Part shown: positions 9,075 to 17,668 of the stretch, in pieces
Position numbering within the stretch: the stretch's first letter is position 1
Layout: every line of letters begins with the position of its first letter
Source of the DNA: an uncultured Marinobacter sp.
GTDB lineage: Bacteria > Pseudomonadota > Gammaproteobacteria > Pseudomonadales > Oleiphilaceae
NCBI GenBank assembly: GCA_913057975.1
Contig: CAJXOQ010000003.1
Span: forward strand, 1 to 58,122
Direction of reading: 5' to 3'
Length of the DNA: 58,122 nucleotides
Translations under genes and position numbers: made by a program
The notes under the pieces: generated by a model
The model's database searches: none
What the model saw: the letters and a program-made list of their open reading frames with translations, nothing else
What the model was told of the DNA's origin: nothing

Positions 9075-10197
9075 CCTGATTCCTCAGCGTATCCGCGCAG
9101 AGAAGGAGCTTCCGTTGCAGGGCAGACTGTCGATTAACACCGGTCTTTTGCATGATGGATTTCAGCTGCGTTCGCCCCGTGTGCGGAGAGATTTTCAGTA
9201 GCGCGCTGGCGTCATTAACATCCAGGCCGCACACCAGCACATTGGCCAGCCGGTACTCTGCGGGAGTCAGTTGATACAAAGTGATCAGCCGGTTCCTGTC
9301 CAGCCCTGACTTGCGTTCCGGGTCGAGCAGAAAACACAGGACGTCGCAGCTTGAAGAGCGGCCGATGTGAAAGCCAGTGCCTGCCTGGCGGGCCTGGATC
9401 ATTACCAGGCAGGCGCCTGAACGGTCCAGTTTCAGGGTTTCTGTGCGGGATTTATTCTCAACGATTCTGCGGGCCATGGTCCGCAGCGCATTAAAATGAT
9501 CGCCGGCAACAAGGTTGAGGTGGTTCCCTGTCAGCCCCAGACCATAGGTGCGGGCGGCCAGTGCTTCCTCGGCCGTCGAGTTCATCCACTGCATTGAGAG
9601 TTTAGCGTTTGTGTGCCAGACCCCGAACGGCAGTTTGTCCAGAGCCTGGCGGGCGCCGCTCAGTGCCTGATTGAGGTCGCCCATCAGGCGGGCGAGGCCG
9701 CAGGCTCTGCGCAAATGGGGACTGAATAGCTCAAGAATGGACTGTTCCTCAATGCTGAAGGCGCCTTTGCCTTTTGGCCGGTGAACGCCGATGTGCATTG
9801 CCTGGCCATTCTGCCGCTCGAATTGGGTGCCCAGGGCGTAGAAGTTGCCATTGGGCCGGAATATTTTCTGGTAGTGATCAGAGCGCTCAAAATCCCGGTC
9901 CCTCATGACTGAGGTGCTGACAACAGCCTTGCCGATAGGGCTTGTCGCCAGGATGTCCCGGAACGGGTCCTGTTCGACGGCAGCGGTTTCGTAGACCCGA
10001 TTAATGCTTTGGCGAAAGCCGGTGGTGAAAGACTGGTACACCACGGGGTCGTTCAAGTCGGTCAGCCTGATTGTGGCCGTGTCTGTGCGAAAAAGCCCTG
10101 CGAACTTCTCCAGAAAACCTGGCCACTGGTCACGCACCGTCGCGTTTTCGTAGAGGTCGTCTAGCAGTAGGGGCACTGCCGAAGCCAAGTCTTTCAA
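9067..10197 (-). CDS. LuxR-family HTH transcriptional regulator (first of two homologues)
   Basis: A 376-residue regulator with an N-terminal sensory region of unknown ligand and a C-terminal LuxR-type helix-turn-helix (LYQLTPAEYRLANVLV, then NDASALLKISPHTGRTQLKS and IMQKTGVN). It aligns by eye over its length with the regulator at 14578-15723: both have a motif ILE/QLFSPHLRRA-like, then SG-ALDKLPFGV and near-identical HTH segments (RTQLKSIMQK versus RTQLKTIMNK). No receiver domain and no acyl-homoserine-lactone pocket signature is recognisable. It is coupled to a hydrolase gene downstream and lies next to the lipoprotein gene, which points to a shared local circuit. Confidence 0.85.
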   Translation of the reverse strand: MKDLASAVPLLLDDLYENATVRDQWPGFLEKFAGLFRTDTATIRLTDLNDPVVYQSFTTGFRQSINRVYETAAVEQDPFRDILATSPIGKAVVSTSVMRDRDFERSDHYQKIFRPNGNFYALGTQFERQNGQAMHIGVHRPKGKGAFSIEEQSILELFSPHLRRACGLARLMGDLNQALSGARQALDKLPFGVWHTNAKLSMQWMNSTAEEALAARTYGLGLTGNHLNLVAGDHFNALRTMARRIVENKSRTETLKLDRSGACLVMIQARQAGTGFHIGRSSSCDVLCFLLDPERKSGLDRNRLITLYQLTPAEYRLANVLVCGLDVNDASALLKISPHTGRTQLKSIMQKTGVNRQSALQRKLLLCADTLRNQDD

Positions 10198-10280
10198 AAC
10201 AGCACTCTCCTGTTGCTTTTTTGTACATATTAAGTGCGTTACTCAAGTAAAGCATAGGGCGAAGTGATACGCCAAAAATC

Positions 10281-10309
10281 CATAAAAAAGCCCCGCTCGG
10301 GGCGGGGCT
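10281..10309 (-). terminator. Rho-independent terminator of the 1286-residue lipoprotein gene
   Basis: An 8-bp perfect GC-rich stem (AGCCCCGC and GCGGGGCT, 10289-10309) with a five-base loop is followed on the minus strand by a run of Ts. It sits 22 bases past the stop codon of the lipoprotein gene, and separates that transcript from the LuxR gene that begins at 10197. Confidence 0.88.
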
Positions 10310-10330
10310 GAAGTGAAAAGAAGAAACTGT

Positions 10331-13300
10331 CTAGTTGCAGTTATTGCAGATGGCGTAGGCTATATAGGTGCCTGCGGGTCCCATTGGCGTGCCACCGGAA
10401 TTGTCGTAAAAGCGTGAGACCAGAATCAACAACCGGTTGTCCGCAGAGGAATAACCGAACTGTTCACCATAGGCGACATCACCGCCGGAATAGGTGTATT
10501 GAGGCGATTCCATCCTGATCAAACCGGTTGGGGCGTCGACCTGATAGGTCCAGTCGTTGGGGGTGAGGCCGGCAGATTGCCGGGTCACATCCACAACGTC
10601 TGTGTTCAGCCCGAAATTCGAAAAGGCAAAGGTCAGGCCCCGCTGTGAGGTGGCCATGCCACTTCCGTCGAAATCAAGCGTTGCTCCCGGCAGGAAAATG
10701 TCTGTCTCATAGTAATTCTGACCGGCGAAGTAGCCTTTCAGCATCAGGTCGTAGGACTTTCCGGCGAGATCGCCGGCCTGGAAAGTCGGGTCCAGTTTGA
10801 CGCCGATGAGGGACGACGATTCCTTGGTTCCTACGGTGTAGGGTGTGAACGGATTAGGAAGTGCCAGCGTCATGACGTCTGCACTTTGGGAGGCAAAACC
10901 GCCGAGCTCGCCGTTGAGCAGGCTCAATGTGCCATCGGCCGCGATGCTGAAATCGCCAAGGTCATCGCTAAGGCCGTTTTCTTCTATAATCGGATCGATT
11001 GATACACCCTCGGCCTGTTGCGGTTTCAGGCCCTGCAGAAGCTGTAGCTGGACTGTGTCGGTCAACGTGGTGTTACCAGAGCCGTCAACGGTAAAGTTGA
11101 TCGCGCCGGCGCCATAATCCATGAAGTTTGGCTCAAGCACAGTGGCATCGTTAGGGTCCATCGTCTGGTTGATGCGCAGTGTGACGAAGCCCCAGTCTCC
11201 TGCCAGTGCATCGACAGTCAGCGAGGGGTCTTTTTTGCTCAGCACGTGAGTGTTCATGTCACGACCTTCGGTGAAGCTACCGTCACTCTCCTCGTACTGA
11301 AAGGTATTTGCCTCGTTGGCAATGAAAAGGCTGCGCTCGGCGTCAAGCGCCCGGAAGTCGATCTCGGTAGCGCCGTTGATAATCTGAGAGCCGTCTTCCG
11401 GGTCGATGATGGTACTCTCTGCAATCGCTGCGAAGAGCCCGCTTTCCGTGAAGGCCAGGCCAAAACTGTTGCTTAGGCCGAGGCATTCACTGACGGAATC
11501 GAACACTGCGTCCCGTCCGTCTTCGCTGGCACCCGAATCGATCAGCAGGTCGCCGACACAGAGGTCTGTCCAACTGAGTGTCCCGGTACCGTCAGCGTTA
11601 TTCGCAATGCTGGCATCGGTGTGAGCGTAGTGTGCCTGAAATACCGTCGGTGGATTGTTCAGTCGTGAGCTTTCAATGCCAACGGCGGAGCGCAGGTAGT
11701 GGAAATCTCCCGTGACGGCAGGACCTGGCGTGGTTTCATCGTCCGGGCTCACGTAATTCACTGTCACGGTGCCGTCACTGGGCGCTACGCCCGGAGCGAT
11801 TTCACTGAGTTGGAATTCCTCTCCATCGTCAATGATCAAGGCGTCATCAATCACGGTGGCATAGTCGAAGCCCTGCATCGGATCCGATAGGCCGTATTCA
11901 CCGTTCTGGTCAATAACGGCGGTCGGGTTCAGTACGAGGGTTTGACTGTCATAAGCGAAGTTGCCGAACTCGAGGCCTGGCATTCCGGTCTGATCGGCTG
12001 GTTGAGTTGTGCCTAGGAAGTAAAAGCCATCGGCCAGAATAGTCAGGACAGAAACGTTTGTGGGGTCTACCGAATCCTGAATAATCCAGCTACCGGTGAT
12101 GCCGGACTGGTTCAGTGGGACACGGGTGAACTCGGTGGTTTCGGTCAGACCGAAGTCCGGATCGAAAGCGGTGAGGGTGTCACCATCGACACGCAAGGAC
12201 AGTCGCTCTTCCCCATTTGCCACGGAGGTCAGTCCCCAGTCGCCATTATCATCCCGAAGGATTTGCGGAACGGTTATCTCGCCGGTCTGGTTATCCCACT
12301 GATACTGACCGAATTCGATGCCGGTGTTCCCCGAGGTGTCCTCTGCCGGGCGGTAAGGCAAATCCAGCTCCTGATGCATGTAGGAACCGTCTTCGAGGAA
12401 GGTCAGTTGGACCCAGGGCGCGTTGTCCCCACGATCGGTATTACGGGCAATCCAGCTGCCAATCAGGGCATCTTCTGGCATTGGGGGCGGTACCTGATCT
12501 GCAAACGGATTGAACAGTCTGACCGCGACGTACAAGCCAAAGGGATCCCGGACAATTAACTGTAGTTGGTCTGTTGGGCTGGGAATATAGTCTGCGGGTA
12601 ACTCGCCGGTGAAGCTGGTGGCGTCGTTTGCCAGGGGGTTGCCTACGAAGCCTGGCTCTTCAGGTGCACCTACGCCGCCTGACAGTTGGCCTGTAAAGTT
12701 GTTGCGCACGACGTTGGCATCATACCCGGGTGGTAGCGTCCACTCGAACGCATACTCATTGCCCGTCAGGTCTGCGGAGGTGGCAGTGATCTCCGGCGCG
12801 CCATTTGTCAGATCAGGAGTTCCACGACGCACGGTAAAGGAAGCTTCAGAATCGACCACTCCCTCGACCGGGTTGTTCCAGGTGAAGGTGAGTGTATCGC
12901 CGGAGGCAATGGCATCCGGGTTCAGAACTTCGTATTCAGCGAATCGGTCCTCTTCTGCAACATAGGGAAGAGGGCCGTTGAAGATGCTCAAGTCCCCGGA
13001 TACGTCCACCGACGAATCAGTTGCCGCTCCAAGGCTTGGTGCTGGAAAACCGGCGTATATCAGAGTTCCGACGTTCAGAACTTCCGGGGTTTCAGCGCCA
13101 TTTTCAATCAGATGGGTTGCTTCAACAAAGACAAAGAATTCAAGCTGGTTGCCCTTAACTTTCCAGTCGCCATCAACGTTAACAAGGTTCCAGGGACCCT
13201 GAGGGGCGCCGATGTTCAGTTGTGCGGTGCCATTGGTGCTGTCCAGGTCAACAAGAGACCAGTTACGGACGGCATCCGCCAGCTCGCCGGCGTCTTCAAT

Positions 13301-14191
13301 GCCTGGAGCCGAGTTGAAAAGACGGGTCTGAAGGCCGGCGATGTCTTCGCCGTTGTTGAGGTAGTCGGCGGTGGCCAGAGCTTCCAGGGCGGTGCCATCC
13401 TGGTTGTCCAGGGCGGTTGCAAAGGAGTTTGCAAGCGCGTCCAGTTTCTGAAGTTCGGACACGCCATTGCTGATTTCGTTTTCGTCAACGGCGAGCTCGC
13501 CTTCTTTCGGCTGCATGAACGTATTTTCGATACTTTGGGTGCGATTGAGACGGTTGGTGATGGTTGCTTTTTCAGTGCCCAGGTCAATCTGGACGTCAAG
13601 CACATCCAGCACCGTGTCAAATCCGGTACGGTTGGCGGTAAACGCGGATTTGAGGAGGTCGAAGTCCGGCTCAACACCCAGTTCGTCCAGCAGTGGCTGC
13701 AGGCGTGCTTTGAGGGCCGCCTTTTGAGCTTCAACTTCCGCCTCACGAATCAGGCTGAAATCCGGGTTGTTAAAAAAGGTCTGCGGCGGCTGCCCAACGG
13801 CGTTGCCAACGATCAGGTCGGTCAGAGGGGTGATGTTGACTGTGCCGTCCAGGTCGTTTGCAAAGACCACGGACAACAACTGGTAGGCATTACCGCCCGC
13901 AATGCCGCTGGCATAGAGCAGCACGGGCGCATCGAGCGATGAGAGATCAATCTCGAAGGAGCCGTCGGCATTGATATCGGCGGGGGGAGCGGTTTCATCG
14001 TTGACGTCACGTGCACCGACAAAACCAACGAGTGGGGCACCGGCCGCAGCCGTGCCAGATACAGTTGAGGTGTTTTCGGGCTCTGCAGGAGTGGAGCTTC
14101 CACCGCCCCCTCCGCCACAACCGGTTAGAACAAGAGCCGCCACTAATGAATAGAGTAGCAACCAGAGGCGATGCGTGTGATGCCTGACCAT
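10331..14191 (-). CDS. Very large secreted lipoprotein of unknown function
   Basis: A 1286-residue protein with a signal peptide and lipobox (VAALVLTGCGGGGGG), so it should be lipid-anchored after cleavage before the Cys, with a Gly linker typical of surface lipoproteins. The mature part is acidic and rich in G, T, N and D. Near the N-terminus is a carboxypeptidase-regulatory-like segment (VSGTAAAGAPLVGFVGARDV ... DADGSFEIDLS). Two tandem units at about residues 574-692 and 696-805 share GSWI...FLEDGSYM.../LADGFYFLG... and GIEFGQYQWD/GLEFGNFAYD, resembling lipocalin-like sandwich repeats. The C-terminus ends CNNCN. I do not recognise a named family. It lies between two homologous LuxR regulators and has its own terminator. 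A role at the cell surface (adhesion, biofilm, lipid or polymer contact) is conceivable but unproven. Confidence 0.85.
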   Translation of the reverse strand: MVRHHTHRLWLLLYSLVAALVLTGCGGGGGGSSTPAEPENTSTVSGTAAAGAPLVGFVGARDVNDETAPPADINADGSFEIDLSSLDAPVLLYASGIAGGNAYQLLSVVFANDLDGTVNITPLTDLIVGNAVGQPPQTFFNNPDFSLIREAEVEAQKAALKARLQPLLDELGVEPDFDLLKSAFTANRTGFDTVLDVLDVQIDLGTEKATITNRLNRTQSIENTFMQPKEGELAVDENEISNGVSELQKLDALANSFATALDNQDGTALEALATADYLNNGEDIAGLQTRLFNSAPGIEDAGELADAVRNWSLVDLDSTNGTAQLNIGAPQGPWNLVNVDGDWKVKGNQLEFFVFVEATHLIENGAETPEVLNVGTLIYAGFPAPSLGAATDSSVDVSGDLSIFNGPLPYVAEEDRFAEYEVLNPDAIASGDTLTFTWNNPVEGVVDSEASFTVRRGTPDLTNGAPEITATSADLTGNEYAFEWTLPPGYDANVVRNNFTGQLSGGVGAPEEPGFVGNPLANDATSFTGELPADYIPSPTDQLQLIVRDPFGLYVAVRLFNPFADQVPPPMPEDALIGSWIARNTDRGDNAPWVQLTFLEDGSYMHQELDLPYRPAEDTSGNTGIEFGQYQWDNQTGEITVPQILRDDNGDWGLTSVANGEERLSLRVDGDTLTAFDPDFGLTETTEFTRVPLNQSGITGSWIIQDSVDPTNVSVLTILADGFYFLGTTQPADQTGMPGLEFGNFAYDSQTLVLNPTAVIDQNGEYGLSDPMQGFDYATVIDDALIIDDGEEFQLSEIAPGVAPSDGTVTVNYVSPDDETTPGPAVTGDFHYLRSAVGIESSRLNNPPTVFQAHYAHTDASIANNADGTGTLSWTDLCVGDLLIDSGASEDGRDAVFDSVSECLGLSNSFGLAFTESGLFAAIAESTIIDPEDGSQIINGATEIDFRALDAERSLFIANEANTFQYEESDGSFTEGRDMNTHVLSKKDPSLTVDALAGDWGFVTLRINQTMDPNDATVLEPNFMDYGAGAINFTVDGSGNTTLTDTVQLQLLQGLKPQQAEGVSIDPIIEENGLSDDLGDFSIAADGTLSLLNGELGGFASQSADVMTLALPNPFTPYTVGTKESSSLIGVKLDPTFQAGDLAGKSYDLMLKGYFAGQNYYETDIFLPGATLDFDGSGMATSQRGLTFAFSNFGLNTDVVDVTRQSAGLTPNDWTYQVDAPTGLIRMESPQYTYSGGDVAYGEQFGYSSADNRLLILVSRFYDNSGGTPMGPAGTYIAYAICNNCN

Positions 14192-14577
14192 GGGAAACTC
14201 CTTACCGTTTTTCTGGTGTTCGGGACTTTCAACCTAGATAAACCGGCAGGCATTGGCATCACCCATATGGTGTATGACGGTGTATGTCGGGAAATTGACA
14301 AAATTTAAATTTTAGCTCGTGAAGACGATCAGGAGTCTTCAACTGCGGCAAAGCCCCGGCGGGTGCCCCTGGGAAGATTTGTTTGTTTTCTGGTCGATCC
14401 ATACCTATGGTTGATATATCGATATGTACACAAAGATGGGCTATGTCGGTTCTACTGAGCGTCTGCCACGGATGGGTGCCCCATGAGCGACAGCCAGTTT
14501 ACCGGCTTACTGGAGAAACCTCGCCGTATAACGATTAATGCCAGGCAGCTACCTGATTTTATAAAGGGAGGGCACAA
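14192..14577. promoter_or_regulatory. Divergent intergenic region with three TATGWCGG boxes
   Basis: This 386-bp gap separates the lipoprotein gene (minus) from a LuxR-type gene (plus), so it must hold both promoters. Three copies of TATGWCGG occur: 14273-14280, 14283-14290 (together a tandem GGTGTATGWC repeat) and 14442-14449. The tandem pair lies about 80-100 bp upstream of the lipoprotein start. They are candidate operator sites, perhaps for one of the neighbouring LuxR proteins; that assignment is inference. No coding potential was noticed here. Confidence 0.4.
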
Positions 14578-15723
14578 TTGGAGGAAGGAATAGTCTTTGA
14601 ATCCATTGACCAGATATATGCAGCTGCCGGCAAAACCGAGGGGTGGTCAGATGTTCTGCAAACCATCATCAGAGCCACGGGCGCCAGCTCAGGCTGTATC
14701 CTCTCCACTTTTAAAGGTGGCTCGAGTAAAGGCGGCTCCAGCGGAAATGTCAGTGTCTCGCATGAGATCGACCCTGACTGGATTCAGTGCTATAACAACG
14801 AGCTATTCCGCTACGACCCGTCTCCCGCTTTGATCCAGGACAACCCCGGAAGGGTAGTTGTCGATGCCGTGACCGGGCCGCGCCCGGCTGACCTGACTGG
14901 AGACGCGCGGCTCTTTTATAACGAGCTTATGCTGCCCCAGAGTTTTCGGCATACCCTGCATTCAGGCTTGTTTGATGAAGGGCGCCGGAATCTTGGCATT
15001 ATTCTGCAACGTCCTCCGCGCCCCGGAGCTTTCAGCGCTGCCCAGGTCGCGATACTTCAAGCCCTGACTCCACATCTAAACCGTGCCCTGATCCTTCACG
15101 CCCGACTCCAGGCAGTTGACCAAATGGTCTCGGGACTCGCCGTTTTGCTGGATCGTATGCCAGTGGGGGTGGTCTTGCTCAATGGCATGAGCGATATCGT
15201 GCACGCCAACAATCGCGCCGAGCAGGTGCTGCGCAATTCTCCCTTGCTACGGACCTTAAATCGAAGGTTGCAGGCGTCCGGCGCACGAGACAATAGGCAA
15301 CTGCAGGGCCGTATTGCCGCTGCGCTGGCCAGAGAAAGCGCATTCACCGATACGACGCTCCGGCTCCTGTCCAGAGGCCCTCCCGGCCTTTATATCCAGG
15401 TCACGCCAATGGAACTCCCGGAGCCCTCAGACAGCTTTTTTCTTGATGGCGTGCGCGCAGCGGTATGGATCGGCACCTACGAGCCAGGTCGACTGTGTCC
15501 GCGATCCCTTGCCCAGCTCTACAATTTGTCCCCCACCGAGTCAGAGTTGCTGGCTCGCTTGGTGGAGGGCAGAAGCCTGTCCGAAATTGCGGATCTCAGG
15601 CAGGTGAGTATCTATACCGCCCGAACCCAACTGAAGACGATCATGAACAAGCTGAACATATCCCGCCAGGTGGATCTGGTACGCCTGGTCATGTCCGGCC
15701 CGGGCGCCATAACACTGGATTGA
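14578..15723 (+). CDS. LuxR-family HTH transcriptional regulator (second homologue)
   Basis: A 381-residue regulator homologous to the one at 9067-10197. The N-terminal part (SIDQIYAAAGKTEGWSDVLQ) resembles a small-molecule-sensing domain; the C-terminus holds a LuxR helix-turn-helix (LYNLSPTESELLARLVEG, EIADLRQVSIYTARTQLKT). The start is TTG, preceded by the strong AGGGAGGG ribosome binding site at about 14565-14572; no ATG lies in frame close by. It is transcribed away from the giant lipoprotein gene across the 386-bp region with repeated boxes. Its ligand is unknown, and there is no phosphoacceptor receiver domain. It converges with the KamA-type gene at 15786. Confidence 0.85.
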   Translation: MEEGIVFESIDQIYAAAGKTEGWSDVLQTIIRATGASSGCILSTFKGGSSKGGSSGNVSVSHEIDPDWIQCYNNELFRYDPSPALIQDNPGRVVVDAVTGPRPADLTGDARLFYNELMLPQSFRHTLHSGLFDEGRRNLGIILQRPPRPGAFSAAQVAILQALTPHLNRALILHARLQAVDQMVSGLAVLLDRMPVGVVLLNGMSDIVHANNRAEQVLRNSPLLRTLNRRLQASGARDNRQLQGRIAAALARESAFTDTTLRLLSRGPPGLYIQVTPMELPEPSDSFFLDGVRAAVWIGTYEPGRLCPRSLAQLYNLSPTESELLARLVEGRSLSEIADLRQVSIYTARTQLKTIMNKLNISRQVDLVRLVMSGPGAITLD

Positions 15724-15785
15724 TTGCCTGCCCTGCCTTTTGTTCTCTGGCGCCGCCGATTGGCTGGTCAAGGCGGGCTTGTCTA

Positions 15786-17150
15786 TCAGCCGTTCCCTTT
15801 TTTCATCTGCTCATACTCATCCTCAAAGAAGAACTTATCTTCTCCAAGGGCCGGTTCCAGCTCATGCAGCCACGTGGCGGTTTCGCTGTACTTGGCGAAG
15901 AACGGGCGCTGTACCCAATCCGGGTTGCGGGCCTGGATGAACCGGAGCACGAACACTTTCTCGCCGTTGATCTCGGTGATGCCCTGTACCTCAACCTTGC
16001 CGGGGCCAGCGCTCATTGACGGGCCGCGGGCGGTGCGAGCCAGGCCTGAAACCTGCTTCATGGCTTCGCGGTAGATATTGAAGGCGTCTACCAAAGGCAC
16101 TTCGAAGTAGTTCTTGGCGCCGGTGTCCCGTTCCACAAACATGTAGTAGGGGATGATGCCCAGCTGTACTTCCTTGTCCCAGAGCTTCGCCCAGTCGTCC
16201 GCGTTATCGTTTACGTGTTTGATCAGCGGGCCCTGGGCGCGGATTTCGGCACCGGTGGCGCGCAGGCGGCGGATGGCTTCTTCCGCGATATCGGTGGTGA
16301 TTTCCTGCCAGTGGTTGTAGTGCGCCATGATGGCCACGTGCTTGCCAGCGTCCACAAGGCGGGCAAACAGGTCAATCAGTTCGTCCGCATCCTTGTCGGT
16401 CACGAAGCGGTAGGGCCAGAAGGTCAGGGCCTTGGTGCCGATGCGGATGGTCTGGATGTGGTCAAATTCCGGCTGAAGTAATGGCTCCAGATATTGGACC
16501 AGGTTCTTGGTTTTCATCACCATGGGGTCGCCGCCAGTGACCAGAAGGTCGCTGACTTCGGTGTGTTTCTGGAGGTAGCCGTGAAGCTTTTCCGCTTCGG
16601 TACTGGCCATCTTCAGGTCCTTGTCGCCCACGAACTGCGCCCAGCGGAAGCAGAAGGTGCAATAGGAATGACAGGTCTGGCCCTGGGCCGGGAAGAACAG
16701 AACAGTTTCACGGTATTTGTGTTGAACGCCGTCCAGTACTTCGCCGTTCAGTTCCGGCATGTTCATTTCCATCTGGCCGGCCGGGTGCGGGTTCAGTTCG
16801 TCGCGAATTTCTTTAGCCACGGTTTGTATTTCTTTCTTTTCCGCGCCCTCACGATGCATCTTTGCCATGCGCTCGTAATGCTCGTCCTTCAGCATGCCCT
16901 TCTGGGGAAACACCAACTGGTAAAGTGGGTCATTCGGCACCTTGTTCCAGTCGATCAGCTCATTGATCACGTATTCGTTAACGCGGAAGGGCAGCACGCT
17001 GGCCACCACCTTCATTTCAAACAGGGTCTCTTCAGGGAGATTCTGGATAACGTCAATTTTATCGAGCTGGCGGTCTGTGTAGACCTTGAAACGCCGCTCT
17101 TCGAACTCGGCGGTTGGAATCCGGTTCGGGAACGTGACGATGGAGTTCAT
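15786..17150 (-). CDS. KamA/lysine 2,3-aminomutase-family radical SAM protein
   Basis: Cytosolic radical SAM enzyme of 454 residues. The cluster motif CxxxCxxC is CHSYCTFC (Cys160, 164, 167), followed by LLVTGGDPM, IRIGTKALTFWPYR and HYNHWQEIT, as in the aminomutase family. Lys385 in AGPGKVEV matches the place of the PLP-binding lysine (GGGGKVPV in KamA), so a PLP-dependent 2,3-amino shift on lysine, glutamate or a related amino acid is plausible. It is longer than EpmB, the EF-P-modifying relative of about 340 residues. An AblB-type acetyltransferase for N-acetyl-beta-lysine is not adjacent. The start at 17150 was chosen because AGAGGG precedes it; the open frame begins nine codons earlier. 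Confidence 0.85.
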   Translation of the reverse strand: MNSIVTFPNRIPTAEFEERRFKVYTDRQLDKIDVIQNLPEETLFEMKVVASVLPFRVNEYVINELIDWNKVPNDPLYQLVFPQKGMLKDEHYERMAKMHREGAEKKEIQTVAKEIRDELNPHPAGQMEMNMPELNGEVLDGVQHKYRETVLFFPAQGQTCHSYCTFCFRWAQFVGDKDLKMASTEAEKLHGYLQKHTEVSDLLVTGGDPMVMKTKNLVQYLEPLLQPEFDHIQTIRIGTKALTFWPYRFVTDKDADELIDLFARLVDAGKHVAIMAHYNHWQEITTDIAEEAIRRLRATGAEIRAQGPLIKHVNDNADDWAKLWDKEVQLGIIPYYMFVERDTGAKNYFEVPLVDAFNIYREAMKQVSGLARTARGPSMSAGPGKVEVQGITEINGEKVFVLRFIQARNPDWVQRPFFAKYSETATWLHELEPALGEDKFFFEDEYEQMKKGNG

Positions 17151-17668
17151 AGATCGCCCTCTTTGGTTGTGAGCCATATTCTGGAGGGGTGGGCGTTGCC
17201 ACCGCTCCGCTGGTCAAAAAACGGGCAGGCGAGTATACATAAATCTGAAAGTATTTTCAGGTCTAATCAAATTGGTAGGAATCCTACGACCTTGGTCTGA
17301 ATGTGCTTGTTTGAGAGAGAAAAAGGCGCCATTCTTACGTAAGTAACCGAAATAGTCCGACAAGCTATGGTGAATTTTCCTCAAAAATTGAACTTTCATG
17401 CCGAAATGTAGTAAAAATACTACCTAATCGTCGGTATGGTTGTGCCGGTATGTGAATGCTACCTGATTCGCCTGGCCAAAAGCCGAGTGACGCAAGGGTG
17501 CTTCAGGCAGTAAAACTGGCGATCGTGTTCTATGCTTGTTCAAGGTAACGAACTGGCGGATACCCATAATAAAACGCTCTGCATTTCATCGCAGCTTATC
17601 GATATTGCAAGGCGCTCAGCTGCTGATCGTGGCGTGCGCTGCACTTTTTAATGCCAAGGGGAGGTTTG
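17151..17668. promoter_or_regulatory. Intergenic region between the kamA-like gene and aceE with several palindromes
   Basis: About 518 bp without a credible gene, serving as divergent promoter region. Three palindromes stand out: GTAGGA-a-TCCTAC at 17275-17287, CTTACGTAAG at 17334-17343 and GTAGTA-aaaa-TACTAC at 17408-17423. The first and third share the GTAG/CTAC ends, so one dimeric regulator could bind both. The region around the first (TTGGTAGGAATCC) faintly recalls a PdhR-type site but does not fit its TTGGT-n3-ACCAA consensus. Confidence 0.4.

Noticed and set aside
13112..13942. Plus-strand open frames inside the lipoprotein gene
   Set aside because: They are opposite to a 1286-codon gene with lipobox and terminator; no RBS and no protein-like features.
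17268..17290. Possible PdhR operator (TTGGTAGGAATCC) upstream of aceE
   Set aside because: It does not fit the TTGGT-n3-ACCAA dyad, lies nearly 400 bp from the aceE start and closer to the kamA-like gene; no pdhR gene is adjacent.
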